Below the pieces are notes generated by a model. That model was not told the origin of the DNA, ran no database searches, and worked only from the letters and a program-made list of their open reading frames with translations. A DNA stretch of 64,000 nucleotides, taken from Sophora flavescens. Taxonomy: Eukaryota > Streptophyta > Magnoliopsida > Fabales > Fabaceae. This document shows, one piece after another, positions 35,685-47,134 of the stretch (position 1 is the first letter of the stretch; every line of letters begins with the position of its first letter). Position numbers and translations under genes: made by a program. Where the stretch lies: assembly GCA_030762895.1 (NCBI GenBank), contig CM061063.1:211249667-211313666 (forward strand). Direction: 5' to 3'.

Positions 35685-38460
35685 TAAGACGCCCCGACGT
35701 CCCATTAAAAAAACCCCAAAATTATTAAAACCTAATCGTGTTATTGGTGTAAGCGGTTACCTTAAAACGGCGAAAAATTTTAAAACTTAAACCGTTGTCG
35801 TACTGAGGTATCAACATGTCTAAACATACATGCATATACATATATAGATAGGAATCATATCCAGCATATAGTCATACTGTACTATCTAGGGAATCCCATC
35901 AGTAGGACCCCAAATAAGTACAAACCGATAATCAAACTGAAAATAAGAGCAGCATCCCAAAGAGACAAGACGCATTGGCCACAGACTCTCTACTCAACTA
36001 CTCGGGTCCACTGCTTGTCCTCCAGCATCTTGCTCATAAGGGGTTCCATCTAGTTCCTCCATAGCTGGCTCCTCCACTGGGTCTTCTTATAGCGATCACA
36101 TAAATAAAACATACACACAACAACAAGAAGAAAAGGGATAAGAAACAATATAACGTCAAACGTGGAAAGGGTTTAGCACCATTTAATTATATAATAGCAC
36201 ACAAACATCCGTCTCCAAAAGTATAAGTATATATATATATATATATGACACAATCATCTTCAATCCACATCTAGGATCTTTCCTCTACCCCCCATCATGA
36301 TGCAATGCAAATGTTGTATGAACCATCTCATTAGGTATCGGCCATATCCGGATATCCAACACAATGACACGTCCCAGAGGCCCCGGCACACACCCTCGTC
36401 CGCGGATGGAGGATTCCCATGTAAAGTAATGGCACTATAGCTACACAATCCGGTGCGCACCTCTGAACCACGGCCAGGGTGCTCATGCAATGCATGAACT
36501 ATAGCTGCAACTAAAATGAAATCATGTCTGGGACGATCCGCCGTTAGCCTAAACCCCGGGAATTCTCCCTCCGAGGAATAGACCCCACACGACCATGTTT
36601 CAGGTCCACCAGACCATGTTTCAGGTCAACCATATCACAGACCATGTTTCAGGTCACCCACTTGTGCCATAACTGCTTATCACAATCTCATAGATAACCT
36701 CAATAAAAATCTCATCTCATCAATCTCATCATCATATCTCAGTAATCATCTCGGTTAGACACTACTAACACATATAATATGAATTCCCCAATACATCATC
36801 CTATCTCAACATAACTTATCATTTACTCAACCTCTATTCACAATCATTACACTCATCACATCATACCATCATATCATCATATTCACATTTTCCAAGATAA
36901 TAATCATTACCAAATTTATAATAAAATAATATTAAAATAATATAAACATGTTCATCACAAAAACAATTTCAACACTCATAGCATCATCAATCACCAATAT
37001 CAATTCAACCAATCAAACAGTCCAAGCAGGCAATCATTAAATAATAAAATAATATATTAAACATAGCGACGATAAACGTACAATCTCAATATCATCACGG
37101 GTACCACTAAGTAGTCCTCAACGTGATATGGATATTGTTCGTTACTCGCTCTCATGTAGGGTTTAGGTCGCCCTACGCCATTATCGAATTAAACGTCACC
37201 GTGCTGTTTCCGACGTTAAATAATTTCTTTCCTCCACCTGAAGAACGTACGACCTCAGAAATGTTACGAGATCACTCCTAATCGACTCCTCTCAAATCTG
37301 CCTCACACCCAAAAAGGTACCCGAATCTCCGATAATCCACCTAAACATCACATTTTGAAAGACACTAATAAAGAAACTCAAAATCTGCAAGAAGCACCAC
37401 AAGATCCGCCACTGTTTCGGCTCTATATCTCACAATCTTGACCTTTGTTTGAAAAATTGAACAGTGAGATTAAAGAACTGCCTTTCCTTTACCTTCTCCA
37501 AAAATGTCAGCTCGATCCATTGGTGTATGAGCCTAGGATGAACCTCCCAAGGTGATGGTCTGGAGCTACCCGAGTTGAGCTTATCTCCTTCTTCTGAGCT
37601 GAATAATTCACACTCGGAGGGCTATACATAAATTCCAACCGTTGGATCTGAAACGCTATCAGTCCAAAACCTCCCTATAAAATTTCAAAACGATCTAACG
37701 GTGGAAGAAGGTGTGTGAGGGATTTACAAAGACAAGACAAGATGAGTTTTTGGGTGTGAATGAGTGTGCAACTTGTTTTTTCCTTCACTTAACTATTCAG
37801 CCAACACATGCAGAGGTGAGGGAACGAAATTGACTATGGAAGGATGAGCGAAATGAGTCTGGAGGAGGAAAAATGAAGTCACTTTTGTGGTTTTGCATTT
37901 ATATTAGATGAATTTAGGTAGGTTTTTGGTAAGTTAGTGGGAAAACAAGTGTCATACATGCAAAGGGGTAGTGGGAGATAGGTGTCATACATGCAAAGGG
38001 TAGTGGAACAAGTGTCATGCATGCATTTTAGGTGTCATGTAGTTGAACAAGTGTCATTAGGATATGTTAGTGGAGTGTGAGGTGGCGCCACCATGGCCAC
38101 CTTCCTCTTGGCCACGACACATGTCCTTGCGTGTTGTTCCGTTGGCACAACTGGGTGTTTTCTTCCGCATCATCCTATGTAACCCTCTTGCTGGAATATT
38201 TTTCTCGTAATGATTTTAGGTCATTCCCAAAAGCCTTTTATACTCAAGCCTGATCTAATTTTAATATCCCAACTCTTAACTAATTAATTAATTGATTAAT
38301 TAATCTCTCGGTTTGCGTTTCCTTACATTCTGAACCCGTTTTAACTCTGATTCCCCTCAAACTTGAAACACAAGCTCACTAACACCTAAGAAACGTGATT
38401 AAGCCTTCAAATATGCTTAATCCTTTCCTCATATACTAATCCAAAAAATGGGGTGTTACA
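35685..38460 (-). repeat. 5' LTR of element B
   Basis: 2,776 bp, starting TGTAACACCCC at 38460 and ending GGGGCGTCTTA at 35685. A tandem block near 37945-38065 carries TGTCATGCATGC units, and a minus-strand TATA candidate (AATATAAATG) is near 37898. About 100 bp near 38075-38175 have no counterpart in the 3' LTR. Confidence 0.92.
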
Positions 38461-41053
38461 ACTAAAATTTTCTTGAAGGCAGCAAGCCCATTCATACTTA
38501 ACACATGACATACTGTCTAGTGCTCAATCACGATACACTAGGTCGATGCACCGGTCCTCGGTTCGCAGATATGGGACATGAAGTCCACCATGTACAACAC
38601 GGATTAAAATCCACGCGTTTTTCTCATAGAACTCTAGAATGACCCGACGTTTCTTTCTCTAGGTCCACTTAACTTTTCCGGTTTCCAACACAGTTTTCGT
38701 CTGTGAAAACAAATACCAAAATAAAAATCTGAAACTTGTCAAAGTTCGTCGGAAATATTTTCGCTGTTTTGAAACTTTTTGCAGAAAATATTTTCTGCTG
38801 AAATTCGTTTTTAAAACATTAAATCGTAAAAAAAATCATTTTTCTCAAGTCTTTTGACTTAAAGAAATGATTTACAGAATTTCCGCCACAACAACAATTT
38901 TGTAACCTTTTTATCTAAATCAAATTGTTTGTAAAACAAAAGACTTTTTATTTCAAAAATAATTTTTCCTTAATAACATTAAAAAAATGTAGAGACTTTT
39001 TTTTTAAAAAAAAATTAAGGAAAATAATAATTATGCATTTTTTCATTATCTGTTCTCAATAACACTCACTTTTAAATATTATTACAAATCGTCTGTAATT
39101 CTTTTCTAAATTCTTAAACAGTTTAATAACATGATGTTTAACTTATATTTTTATAATATCTTCTGTTTGAGAAAAATGAAAATTTCAATACTTTTCTAAT
39201 TAATATTTTTAGTGACTTAATTCATCATTATCAAGCTATGACGAGTGTCATGCTCTCAACCAAACCAGTCATACATAACAAAATTCCATATATACACATA
39301 TAAAGTTATAACCATTTATTCATTGATAGTAAAATAAAAACAAATCTATTCTTCACTAAACAAAAAAAATCATATTTAAACAAAGCCTTTAAGCATATAA
39401 CTATCAAACTCATGAGGTAAGCACCCCTTACCTTTGGTGTAGTACAAAAATTTCCTTTATTCCTTGATTCTTTTTTTCCCCTCAATTCAAAGCCTCAAAA
39501 CTCTAAACACACTTACCTTCAACAATCAACAATAAATAGTTAAACAAGCAAGAAAATATCTTGATCCTCTCTTAAAGAAGCCCACGGCCAAGAGGAAAAA
39601 AATGGCCTAGATTTTTTTTCCCCAATCTTTCTTAGGTAAGTTTCATTGATTATAGTTAAGTCCAAAATCAATTTTAGAGATTTGTTTCTCATGCCCCAAA
39701 ATGGTCACAAATTTTTTTGAAGTACAAGAGCAACACATGGGTATGATTCGACCAAGCATAGGAAAATTAGGTAGAGGTTTTTGTCCATCAAGGCACTTGG
39801 TTATCATGAAGAGTATGGTCCTTAAAGCTTAAATATAAATTTTCAAGTCTTAAAACAAAGTGTACAAAGAGTTATGATTTTACACTTATTTTTATGTTCA
39901 TTCCTTTTTCTGAAAATTTTAAGAACAAGAGGTGAAGTTCATCATCTTAATATTAATTTAAATGGAGTAAGGTTGGAGGAAATTTTACCTTCAAGTGATA
40001 AACTTTGTGGAAACAAGATACCTTGAAAAATTTCAAGAGTAAAGGGAGAATATTATTGTCTTGAAACACAAAAATAATGAGTACACAAAATGGAGGATGA
40101 TGCATGGCGCAAAACAATGGAAAAAGAAGAAAGAAATTACCTTTTGATAACTTAGCTTGGTGATCAAGGATGATGAAGTAAAAAAATTGTAAGTAGAGAT
40201 GGTGATGATGAAGTTAGCGCAGGAACACAACCAGGGAAGGAGAGGAAGAAATCATCTTGTTTTTGAGATATAACACTTTGGTCTTTAAAGAAGGAGTGAA
40301 GATGTTTTTGGATGTGAAACAAAATAATGATGTTATGTGAGTAGGAGGCTTGGTCACACAAAACTCAGGGAGAAAGGAAGAATTTTTTCTTTTCCACTTG
40401 AGAGTAAAATGATTTTTAACTCCTTGGTTGATTTATGAAATGAATAAATAAAGTGGTGTGGTGGTGGATATAAAACTGGCGCCTACTCAGTGAAGGGGCA
40501 AGAGAAAATTTTCAGTGATTAATGAAGTAAGTAAAGTGGTAGCTAGTGTGATGGTTATAAGTAGCAGGAGAAAATAGAATAAAATAAAGGCTTTGTACTT
40601 TTGGGAAAAGATTAGCTTTAAATGATAAGGGTGAGAGTGGTAGGGAAAATAAAATGGTCAGGGTGTTAGAAATGGGGGAACCGAGTTCTTTTGTTTATAA
40701 ATGGGTAGTTGGGATTTAGTTGGGACATGGGGGATAATTAATTAGGATGTTAAGGACATTAAGAACATTAACAAGTGTAGATATTTTATAAAAATATCTT
40801 CATGATTATCATTTTCGGGTTAAATTAGAGCCTTCTGATTTATACAAAATGTACTTTCAGTGAAAACATAAACCGGATTTCGATTGAGTTTTAAATCAAA
40901 AATTTAACTATGACTTCCTATCATACAGGAGGTTCTAAAAATGATTTTATTTTCATAAAAAATCATTTTATGTCACAGGTAAAATATAAATATTTATATC
41001 TTTACCGTTAAAGTGAGACAGACAAAACACAGAAGAAAAAACATGGCGTTACA

Positions 41054-41597
41054 GTTACTATCATTAAGGATGCTTTTGTTGTAGATTAGAAGCAAAATAA
41101 CATAAAATTCATCAAAAAAGAAAAAGGAAGAAGCAAAATAACATAAGTAATTGAATCACAACACAACTTTTTAGTGCATAAGTTGTTCTATGGTAGTTGT
41201 ACACAAAAAAAAAAAAAAATACCAAAATAATACAGCAAGTTAATCTTTTCAATAGATTTTTGCCATATTCTGAAAAATCTGGTCAAATTTTAAAAATGTC
41301 TTTAAAAACTGAAAAATAAAAATGGCTGAAAACTAGAAAATTATTCTCATCCCTCTTCCTACTTTTTTTCTTTCTTCCTCTCTGTTATTGATATGACTCT
41401 TGAGGAATAGAGGGAGAGAGATAGAAAGAGGAAGAGGAAGATAAGAAGAGCGATAAAGAAAGATAGGGAGAGAGAAAAAAGGAAGAGTTTTCTAGTTTTA
41501 CACATTTTTTCAGTTTTTGATGTGATTTTTTCTTAATTTGATAAAAATTTTCAGAATCCCACGAAATCCTGATGGAAAAAACTAACTTATTACTACT
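41054..41597. other. Spacer between solo LTR A and the Tat element
   Basis: AT-rich, with a purine-rich tract of GA-type low complexity at about 41400-41490. No gene or mobile element is recognised. Confidence 0.5.
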
Positions 41598-42078
41598 TGT
41601 ATTGGCCGAGAATGTAATCCCGAGGACTTGCCTATATCTCAGATTGACCGAGCTTGCCCCGACAATGGGCCTTAACCCAAATTCCTCCAAAGCCGAGGAC
41701 ATATCAGTACGCTAGGACCGCCGATGATAAGTACTCGGACTTATCCTGTCATGAACGAAGGACAGGTACACCTCGGTCCCTTGCGGACCAGTCATAAATG
41801 ATCGATCCGAATATCACTCCGCATAATCAGGAACCTGATCCTAATATCTCTCCGTATATCTCGGAGCCTGATCCTAATATCTCTCCGTATATCTCGGAGC
41901 CTGATCCTGAAAGATCCCTATAAATAGGGGGCTTACCCCCTCATTCAGAACTACGTTTGCTTTGATTCCCATTTGGATACGTAGGAGCAGAATCTCAATT
42001 CTGTCAAGCACATTCCAAAATATCCCTCCTAACTCTTTCCAGCCGAGTATATCTCATCTGAGGTATTTGGACGGAACA
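41598..42078 (+). repeat. 5' LTR of the Tat element
   Basis: 481 bp from TGTATTGGCCGAG to GGACGGAACA, followed by TT and the PBS-like TGGCGCCGTCTGTGGGGA (42081-42098). A TATA box (CCCTATAAATAGGG) is at about 41919. A 35-bp tandem repeat with CTCCGTATATCTCGGAG and CCTGATCCTAATAT lies just upstream at 41831-41910. Confidence 0.8.
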
Positions 42079-42128
42079 TTTGGCGCCGTCTGTGGGGATC
42101 GAAGCAAAACTTTCCCATTCCACGAACC

Positions 42129-43296
42129 ATGGTGAGAACAAGGAGCGGAAACTGCAGGAGGGAGGAGCCAGAGAATGCCAACAACGGGGGTAATGGAGAA
42201 CGATCCGTTGGCCCAGCAATGATGGCTGACAATCCCATCGTTCAAGAACTTCTCGCGAGGATTGCAACACTGAGAAGGGAAAACGAAGAGATCCGCCGTC
42301 AGAACAGCCATCGCGAAAGAGAGCAAAGCAGGGAAAGGTCTGCCTCTTCTCCTCATGAGAAAGAGCGTCGGACGACTGAGAATGAGGGATCCAGAAACTC
42401 GCGCAGAGAAGGAGGCCCACAACTCCGGGCTTCTCACCGTATGGACCGAGTAGACGAGGAGGAATTTCCTAGGCATGCCCCTGAGCTGTCCCTTCAGGCA
42501 AACAGACTTAACGAAAGGACCGGCGTGCGGAGGCCGAGACATCCCTTCACAAACACTATCATGGAGGTTCCCCTACCAGCCAACTACAAACCAATAAGCA
42601 TTGACAGATATGATGGCACCTCGGACCCCGAGCGTCACTTGGACGCTTTCACTACTCAGATGTACCTCTTTACCGATGACGATGCTGTCATGTGTAAAGT
42701 CTTTCCGACTACTGCGAAGGATCTTTGCGTTGACCTGGTACACCCAGCTACCGCCAGCGTCAGTTGACTCCTTTGACACATTCATGGCTAAGTTCAATGC
42801 TCAGTTTGCCACGAGCCGGGCTCATCAAAAAACCTCGGCCTCATTGGTAAACTTTAGGCAAGAAAAGAATGAGTCCCTGCGTGATTTCATGGCCAGATTC
42901 AGCAATGAGACGGTCCTCATCCGGAATTTCAGTGCCGATGTTGCACTACACACCATCTTGACCGGGTTAAGGCCTGGCCTTTTCGCCAGACACTTGGCTC
43001 GGAAGCCACCAACCAGTATGGATGAATTGAGGAGAAAGGCTGCGGGATTCATTAATATGGAGGAGGTTGAGGAGTCTAAGAAAAGGGAGAGAACTGATGA
43101 TGCTGACAGGCGAGAAGGGAGAGAGAAGAGGAGGGCTGGAGGTGATAAGCCGAAATTCAAAGACCCATCCGAGCATTTGCATAGGGGACCCAAGTATGAG
43201 CACTACACTCCCCTCAACACAAACCGAGCTCAGGTGTTTGAGGAAGCATACAACGCGGAACTTTTGCAACTCCCCAACCGTGGCCACACGCCCTAG
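42129..43296 (+). pseudogene. gag of the Tat element
   Basis: ATG at 42129 gives MVRTRSGNCRREEPENANN. A charged Arg/Glu-rich region leads into the retrotransposon Gag domain (ISIDRYDGTSDPERHLDAFT). The frame shifts near 42710-42730 and continues with LTWYTQLPPASVDSFDTFMA, LVNFRQEKNESLRDFMARF and RPGLFARHLARKPPTSMDEL. A TAG at 43294 follows LPNRGHTP. Reading past it in the same frame gives the knuckle CRYHRNYGHTTEEC, which is part of the original polyprotein. One frameshift and one stop therefore break it. Confidence 0.85.
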
Positions 43297-44382
43297 AATG
43301 CTGACAGACAGAAATATTGTCGGTACCACCGTAATTACGGGCATACCACCGAGGAGTGCTGGGTCCTCCAAGATAAGATTGAAGAGTTGGTGCAAGCTGG
43401 CCATCTCAATAATTTTGTTTGGAGAAACCACAATAATGGGGAGGGGCGTGGCAGAGGCAGAAGGAGAGGAGGTGACCAAAGTCCGAGAAGGGGCGGCGGA
43501 CGACAAAATAATGAAAGACCAGAGATCAGAGAGGGCCAGAATGAAAGGCGAGAGGAGGATAATGTGGTCCGAGGTGTGATAAACACTATTGCAGGTGGGT
43601 TTGCAGGGGGAGGCACAACAAGTTCAGCTCGGAGAAAGCACCTGCGGGCTATTCGGGCCGTCAACTTGGTATCCGGCAAACCCCCGAGGATTTCCCCACC
43701 TATTATCTTTTCTGACGAAGACTTTGTTGGGGTGGATCCTAATCAAGATGACCCTATGGTAATCACAGTGCAGTTGGCTAATTTCTCGGTCAAGAGAACT
43801 CTTATCGACCAGGGGAGCTCGGCAGATATTTTGTACTATTCGACATTCCAGAAGCTTGGGATCCCAGAGAAATCTATTCAGCCATACGACAGTAAGCTCG
43901 TCGGCTTTGCTGGGGAACAGGTGGACACCCGAGGATACATTGACCTCCTGACTACTTTTGGGGATGGCAAAGCGTCTAAGACTATCATGGTCAGGTACGT
44001 GTTGGTAAACGCAGTAACATCGTTCAATATTCTCATCGGAAGACCATCTTTGAACGAGCTAGGAGCTGTGGTCTCTACTCCCCACCTCATGATGAAATTC
44101 CCTTCCAACTCGGGAGACATAGTTGCTATCCGGGCGGATCAGAAAATGGCCAAACAGTGCTATGCTGATAGTTTGCGTGTAAGCAAGCTCAAACCTACAC
44201 CTGCAGAAACACTAGACAGGGGAAAAGACAAGTCTCAGAAGTGCAGCCACTCTGTTGAACTAGACCCGAGAATTGACATGCAAGAACAACGGCCACAACC
44301 CATTGAGGAGTTGGAGAAGTTCCAGCTTGGATCACATCCCGATCAGTGCACTAAGCTACAGTTGATGTATATAGTCAGGTGA
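43297..44382 (+). pseudogene. Nucleocapsid-protease part of the Tat element
   Basis: In the same frame as the end of gag: the zinc knuckle, a Gly/Arg-rich linker (GRGRRRGGDQSPRRGGG), then ISPPIIFSDEDFVGVDPNQD and the aspartic protease. The protease keeps LIDQGSSADILY and the distal FNILIGRPSLNELGAVVS. Reading ends at TGA 44380 after LGSHPDQCTKLQ, where an autonomous relative continues into RT. The next ~150 bp resembles the post-pol spacer of Tat elements, so RT, RNase H and integrase look deleted at this joint. Confidence 0.82.
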
Positions 44383-44532
44383 TGTACTCTTTTTCCTACC
44401 TCGGTATTTTGTCGCAAAAAGGGTTTTGACCGAGAAGGTTTTAACGAGGCACACCACAGACCTTCTTTTTATTCAATAAAAGAATTTATTATGAACATTA
44501 TGTTCTCTTATTTTGCCGATGTATTTACTCTG

Positions 44533-45872
44533 TGATAAGCCTCTGGCTCATCTAGTTTTATGGCTAGTATGACCAGGGTTTTGTGCAAATTATATCCTAT
44601 TTTCACCCAAATTAGATTAGATTGTCCTCAAGCAAGGTTTTGAGTCTCTAGAGTAGTTTTAGGTTAATTTAGCTAGTTTTGAGTCAAAATAATGCACTTA
44701 TGTTATTTCCTTGTTTTCAAGTTAAGTAGAAGTTGAGAGAATAAAGAACAGGGGATTCACCCCGCGAAAGATATACTCGCCACGCGACCCCGAAGCCTGA
44801 CTGTTCCAAGAAAATGCAAGGTCTCTGGTTCGCCCCGCGAAAAAGGTCTCGCCCCGCGAGTCTTGCAACCCTGAAAAGTCAGAGACGATCACGACTTGCC
44901 CATGTTGAAGGTCACGGCCGTGGCAGTTTTGAAGTTGAAGAGTCTCGCCTCGCGAGCATCCATTCGCCTCGCGAGCCTGGAAGTCAGAGAGCATCACGGT
45001 TGGCCCCTGATGTCCATAACGGGCGTGACAAGAAGTCTCTTCAGTTCCTCGCCCCGCGAAGGATTGTTCGCTTCGCGAGAATACCAAAGGGTGCAGACTG
45101 TTCACAAGAATCGCGTCGCGAGAGAGGCTTCGCCTCGCGAATAAGCTTAATTTCTGACTAGTATAAATTGATGTTCTGAACAGTTTGTAAAGACTTTTGC
45201 TTCTCCATTATTCTGTTTACATTTCTTTTCTGTGTTTCTTTCGTTTTTGATGGAGAACTAAGTTTCTAGGATTGATCTATTGTAATTGATTTCCATATAC
45301 TTGAGGTTCTTGTATTTTCCTGTTTTGTATGCTTTTCCCTCTTCAATGCCATGCTTTATATTTCTGTTTGTTTAATTCAGGAGTATAATGTATTGTGTTG
45401 ATTTATTTCCGGTGATATCATGTTCCTATAATTAATCGCGTTTGTTTAATTCGCATGTATACGTTCATGTTCGTTTAGTTCATGAGGGCTTAACCCCGTT
45501 TGTTTAATTCGGGAATAGGGACATGTATCTGTAGCAGTAGTTTCGTTTGTAAATTGTTGCTACAACCGGGAGGGGATAAGAATTTGTTTAGGGCTTGGAA
45601 ATTGCATGAACCTATGATAGTGGGAAATCAAGAGCAATAGATTAATCTGTTTTTGGCCATTTGATAACCTCTTTGAACTGTCTTGTTTTACTCCTCTGTT
45701 TTCATCATTTTGTTTTCTTTGATTGCATCTCAATCCAAACCCCCCCCAAAAACTTATTTTTGTGGAAAATAACATTTTAAGAGTCCTTGAGAGATGACAT
45801 CCGAGTTGTCGCCCTAAACTACATTTTCAAAACCCGCTCGTCCTTTTTGGAGCGTGCACGACAGCGCGACCA
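44533..45872 (+). repeat. 5' LTR of element G
   Basis: 1,340 bp. An array of CGCCCCGCGA and CGCCTCGCGAG palindromes plus CACGGCCGTG-type modules spans about 44757-45140. TAGTATAAATTG at about 45160 is the TATA candidate. It is followed after six A/T bases by the PBS. Confidence 0.93.
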
Positions 45873-45878
45873 AAAAAT

Positions 45879-45896
45879 TGGCGCCATTGCCGGGGA
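45879..45896 (+). promoter_or_regulatory. Primer-binding site of G, Asp-tRNA type
   Basis: TGGCGCCATTGCCGGGGA matches the complement of the plant tRNA-Asp 3' end at all but one base (A for G). Confidence 0.85.
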
Positions 45897-46099
45897 CTCT
45901 TGTTTTGTTATTTTCGCATTTTATTTTCTGTTTTTCTCTTTTATTTTTGTTTTTGTTTTGAATTAGTCTGGCTACTAGATCTAACTGCCCTGAACTGTGT
46001 GAATCTGATCCTGAGATAGAAGGAACATTGCATACACTCCGTAGAGAATTTCGGGCTAGTTCTAGTAGTGATTCTAATTCCAAGTCTGTTTTTGAAAAC

Positions 46100-47134
46100 A
46101 TGGGAGACCAAAGGACATTGAGGCAGCTTGCTGCCCCTGATGTGAATTACAATGGTTTGTGCATTGCATATCCTGGTGCTGACACTCCTTTTGAATTAAA
46201 ATCTGGGCTAATCCATTTGTTGCCAAGATTTAATGGTCTTGCAGGTGAAGATCCACACAAGCATCTCAAGGAATTCCAGGTTGTCTGCTCCACAACTTTG
46301 AGGCCAGAAGGAGTAACTGAGGATCATATCAAGTTGAAGGCTTTTCCGTTCTCACTCCAGGGAGCTGCAAAAGATTGGCTATTATACCTTGAGCCGAACT
46401 CCATTACCACATGGAACGACTTGAAGAAGCTCTTCCTAGAGAAATATTTTCCTGCCTCCAGAGCCACCTCAATTAGGAAAGAAATCTGTGGCATTAGGCA
46501 AGGAAATGAGTCGCTAGCTGAATATTGGGAGAGGTTCAAGAAGTTGACATCAAGTTGCCCCCAGCATCAGATTTCTGAACAGCTCCTCATCCAGTACTTT
46601 TATGAAGTGCTACTGCCGATGGATAGGAATATTTTGGATCTTTGCTAGTGGGGAGCGTTGGTTGACAAGACTCCATCTGCTGCCAAGCAACTCATTGAGA
46701 ACATGTCACTGAATTCTCAGCAATTCACTACCAGAAGAAATTCTGTTGAGACTAGAGGTGTACATGAGGTCTGCACTTCCTCTTCCAGCCATGACCGCGA
46801 TGATAGAATTGATAGGCTCACTTCTTTGGTAGAGAAATTGGCAATGGATAGGGTTCAGCCTGCGGTGTTGTGTGGCATGTGCAGTTCTCCTGAGCACCCA
46901 TATGAAGCATGCCCCATTTTGCAAGGAGGATCAGTTACTGAATCACCTCAAGCCTTTGCAGTCTATCCGTATAATCAAGGCAATAACCAGAACAGATACA
47001 ACACTCCAGACCTCTCAACAAATAGGTATCATCCCAGCTGGAGTAATCATCCTAATCTGCGGTATGGGAACTCATCCCAACAGCGACCGATGGCACCTCA
47101 GAATCCTCCTCCAGTGGCCACTTCTGCACCTTAG
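46100..47134 (+). pseudogene. gag of element G
   Basis: The first ATG in frame is at 46100 (MGDQRTLRQLAAPDVNYNG); the frame is open further upstream without ATG, reading CPELCESDPEIEGTLH. The Gag domain follows: FELKSGLIHLLPRFNGLAGE, DPHKHLKEF, IKLKAFPFSLQGAAKDWL and FLEKYFPASRA. A TAG at about 46646 (after NILDLC) interrupts it. The same frame goes on with ALVDKTPSAAKQLIENM, a CCHC-like knuckle CGMCSSPEHPYEAC, and an Asn/Gln/Pro-rich tail to 47134. The sequence is otherwise typical of Athila Gag. Confidence 0.87.

Larger units (their letters stand above)
17732..38460 (-). mobile_element. Ty3/gypsy chromovirus B (Tekay/Del-like)
   Basis: A minus-oriented element with LTRs of about 2.7-2.8 kb, flanked by the duplication ACTAA (17727-17731 and 38461-38465). 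LTR ends are TGTAACACCCC and GGGGCRTCTTA, so TG...TA. Order from the right: 5' LTR, Met-tRNA PBS, gag remnant, [copia C], protease, RT fragment, RNase H, integrase, chromodomain, PPT, 3' LTR with nested solo LTR D. The chromodomain and long LTRs point to Tekay/Del. Gag and RT are partly deleted, and protease and integrase each lack a catalytic residue, so it is dead. Confidence 0.92.
16220..41053 (-). mobile_element. Solo LTR A (Tekay-type), split by element B
   Basis: On the minus strand the outer edge at 41053 begins TGTAACGCCATG and the far edge at 16220 ends GGGAGTGTTACA. Flanking 5-mers are GTTAT (left) and GTTAC (right), a 4/5 match. The two arms, 16220-17731 and 38466-41053, total about 4.1 kb and become continuous once element B and its ACTAA duplication are removed. 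No PBS, gag or pol lies in either arm, so I read it as a solo LTR made by recombination. A minus-strand TATA candidate (TTTTATATCC) is near 40475. Reading frames within it show no known domain. Confidence 0.7.

Noticed and set aside
42081..42098. Naming the tRNA for the Tat primer site
   Set aside because: TGGCGCCGTCTGTGGGGA is clearly in PBS position, but I cannot assign the tRNA with confidence from memory.
42004..43679. Long minus-strand frames opposite Tat gag-protease
   Set aside because: Sense-strand Gag and protease motifs explain the sequence. The minus frames are shadows of GC-rich coding DNA.
44722..45161. Open frames on both strands in the LTR of element G (also 53131-53556)
   Set aside because: They arise from GC palindromes such as CGCCTCGCGAG, lie in LTR sequence upstream of the TATA, and match no protein family.
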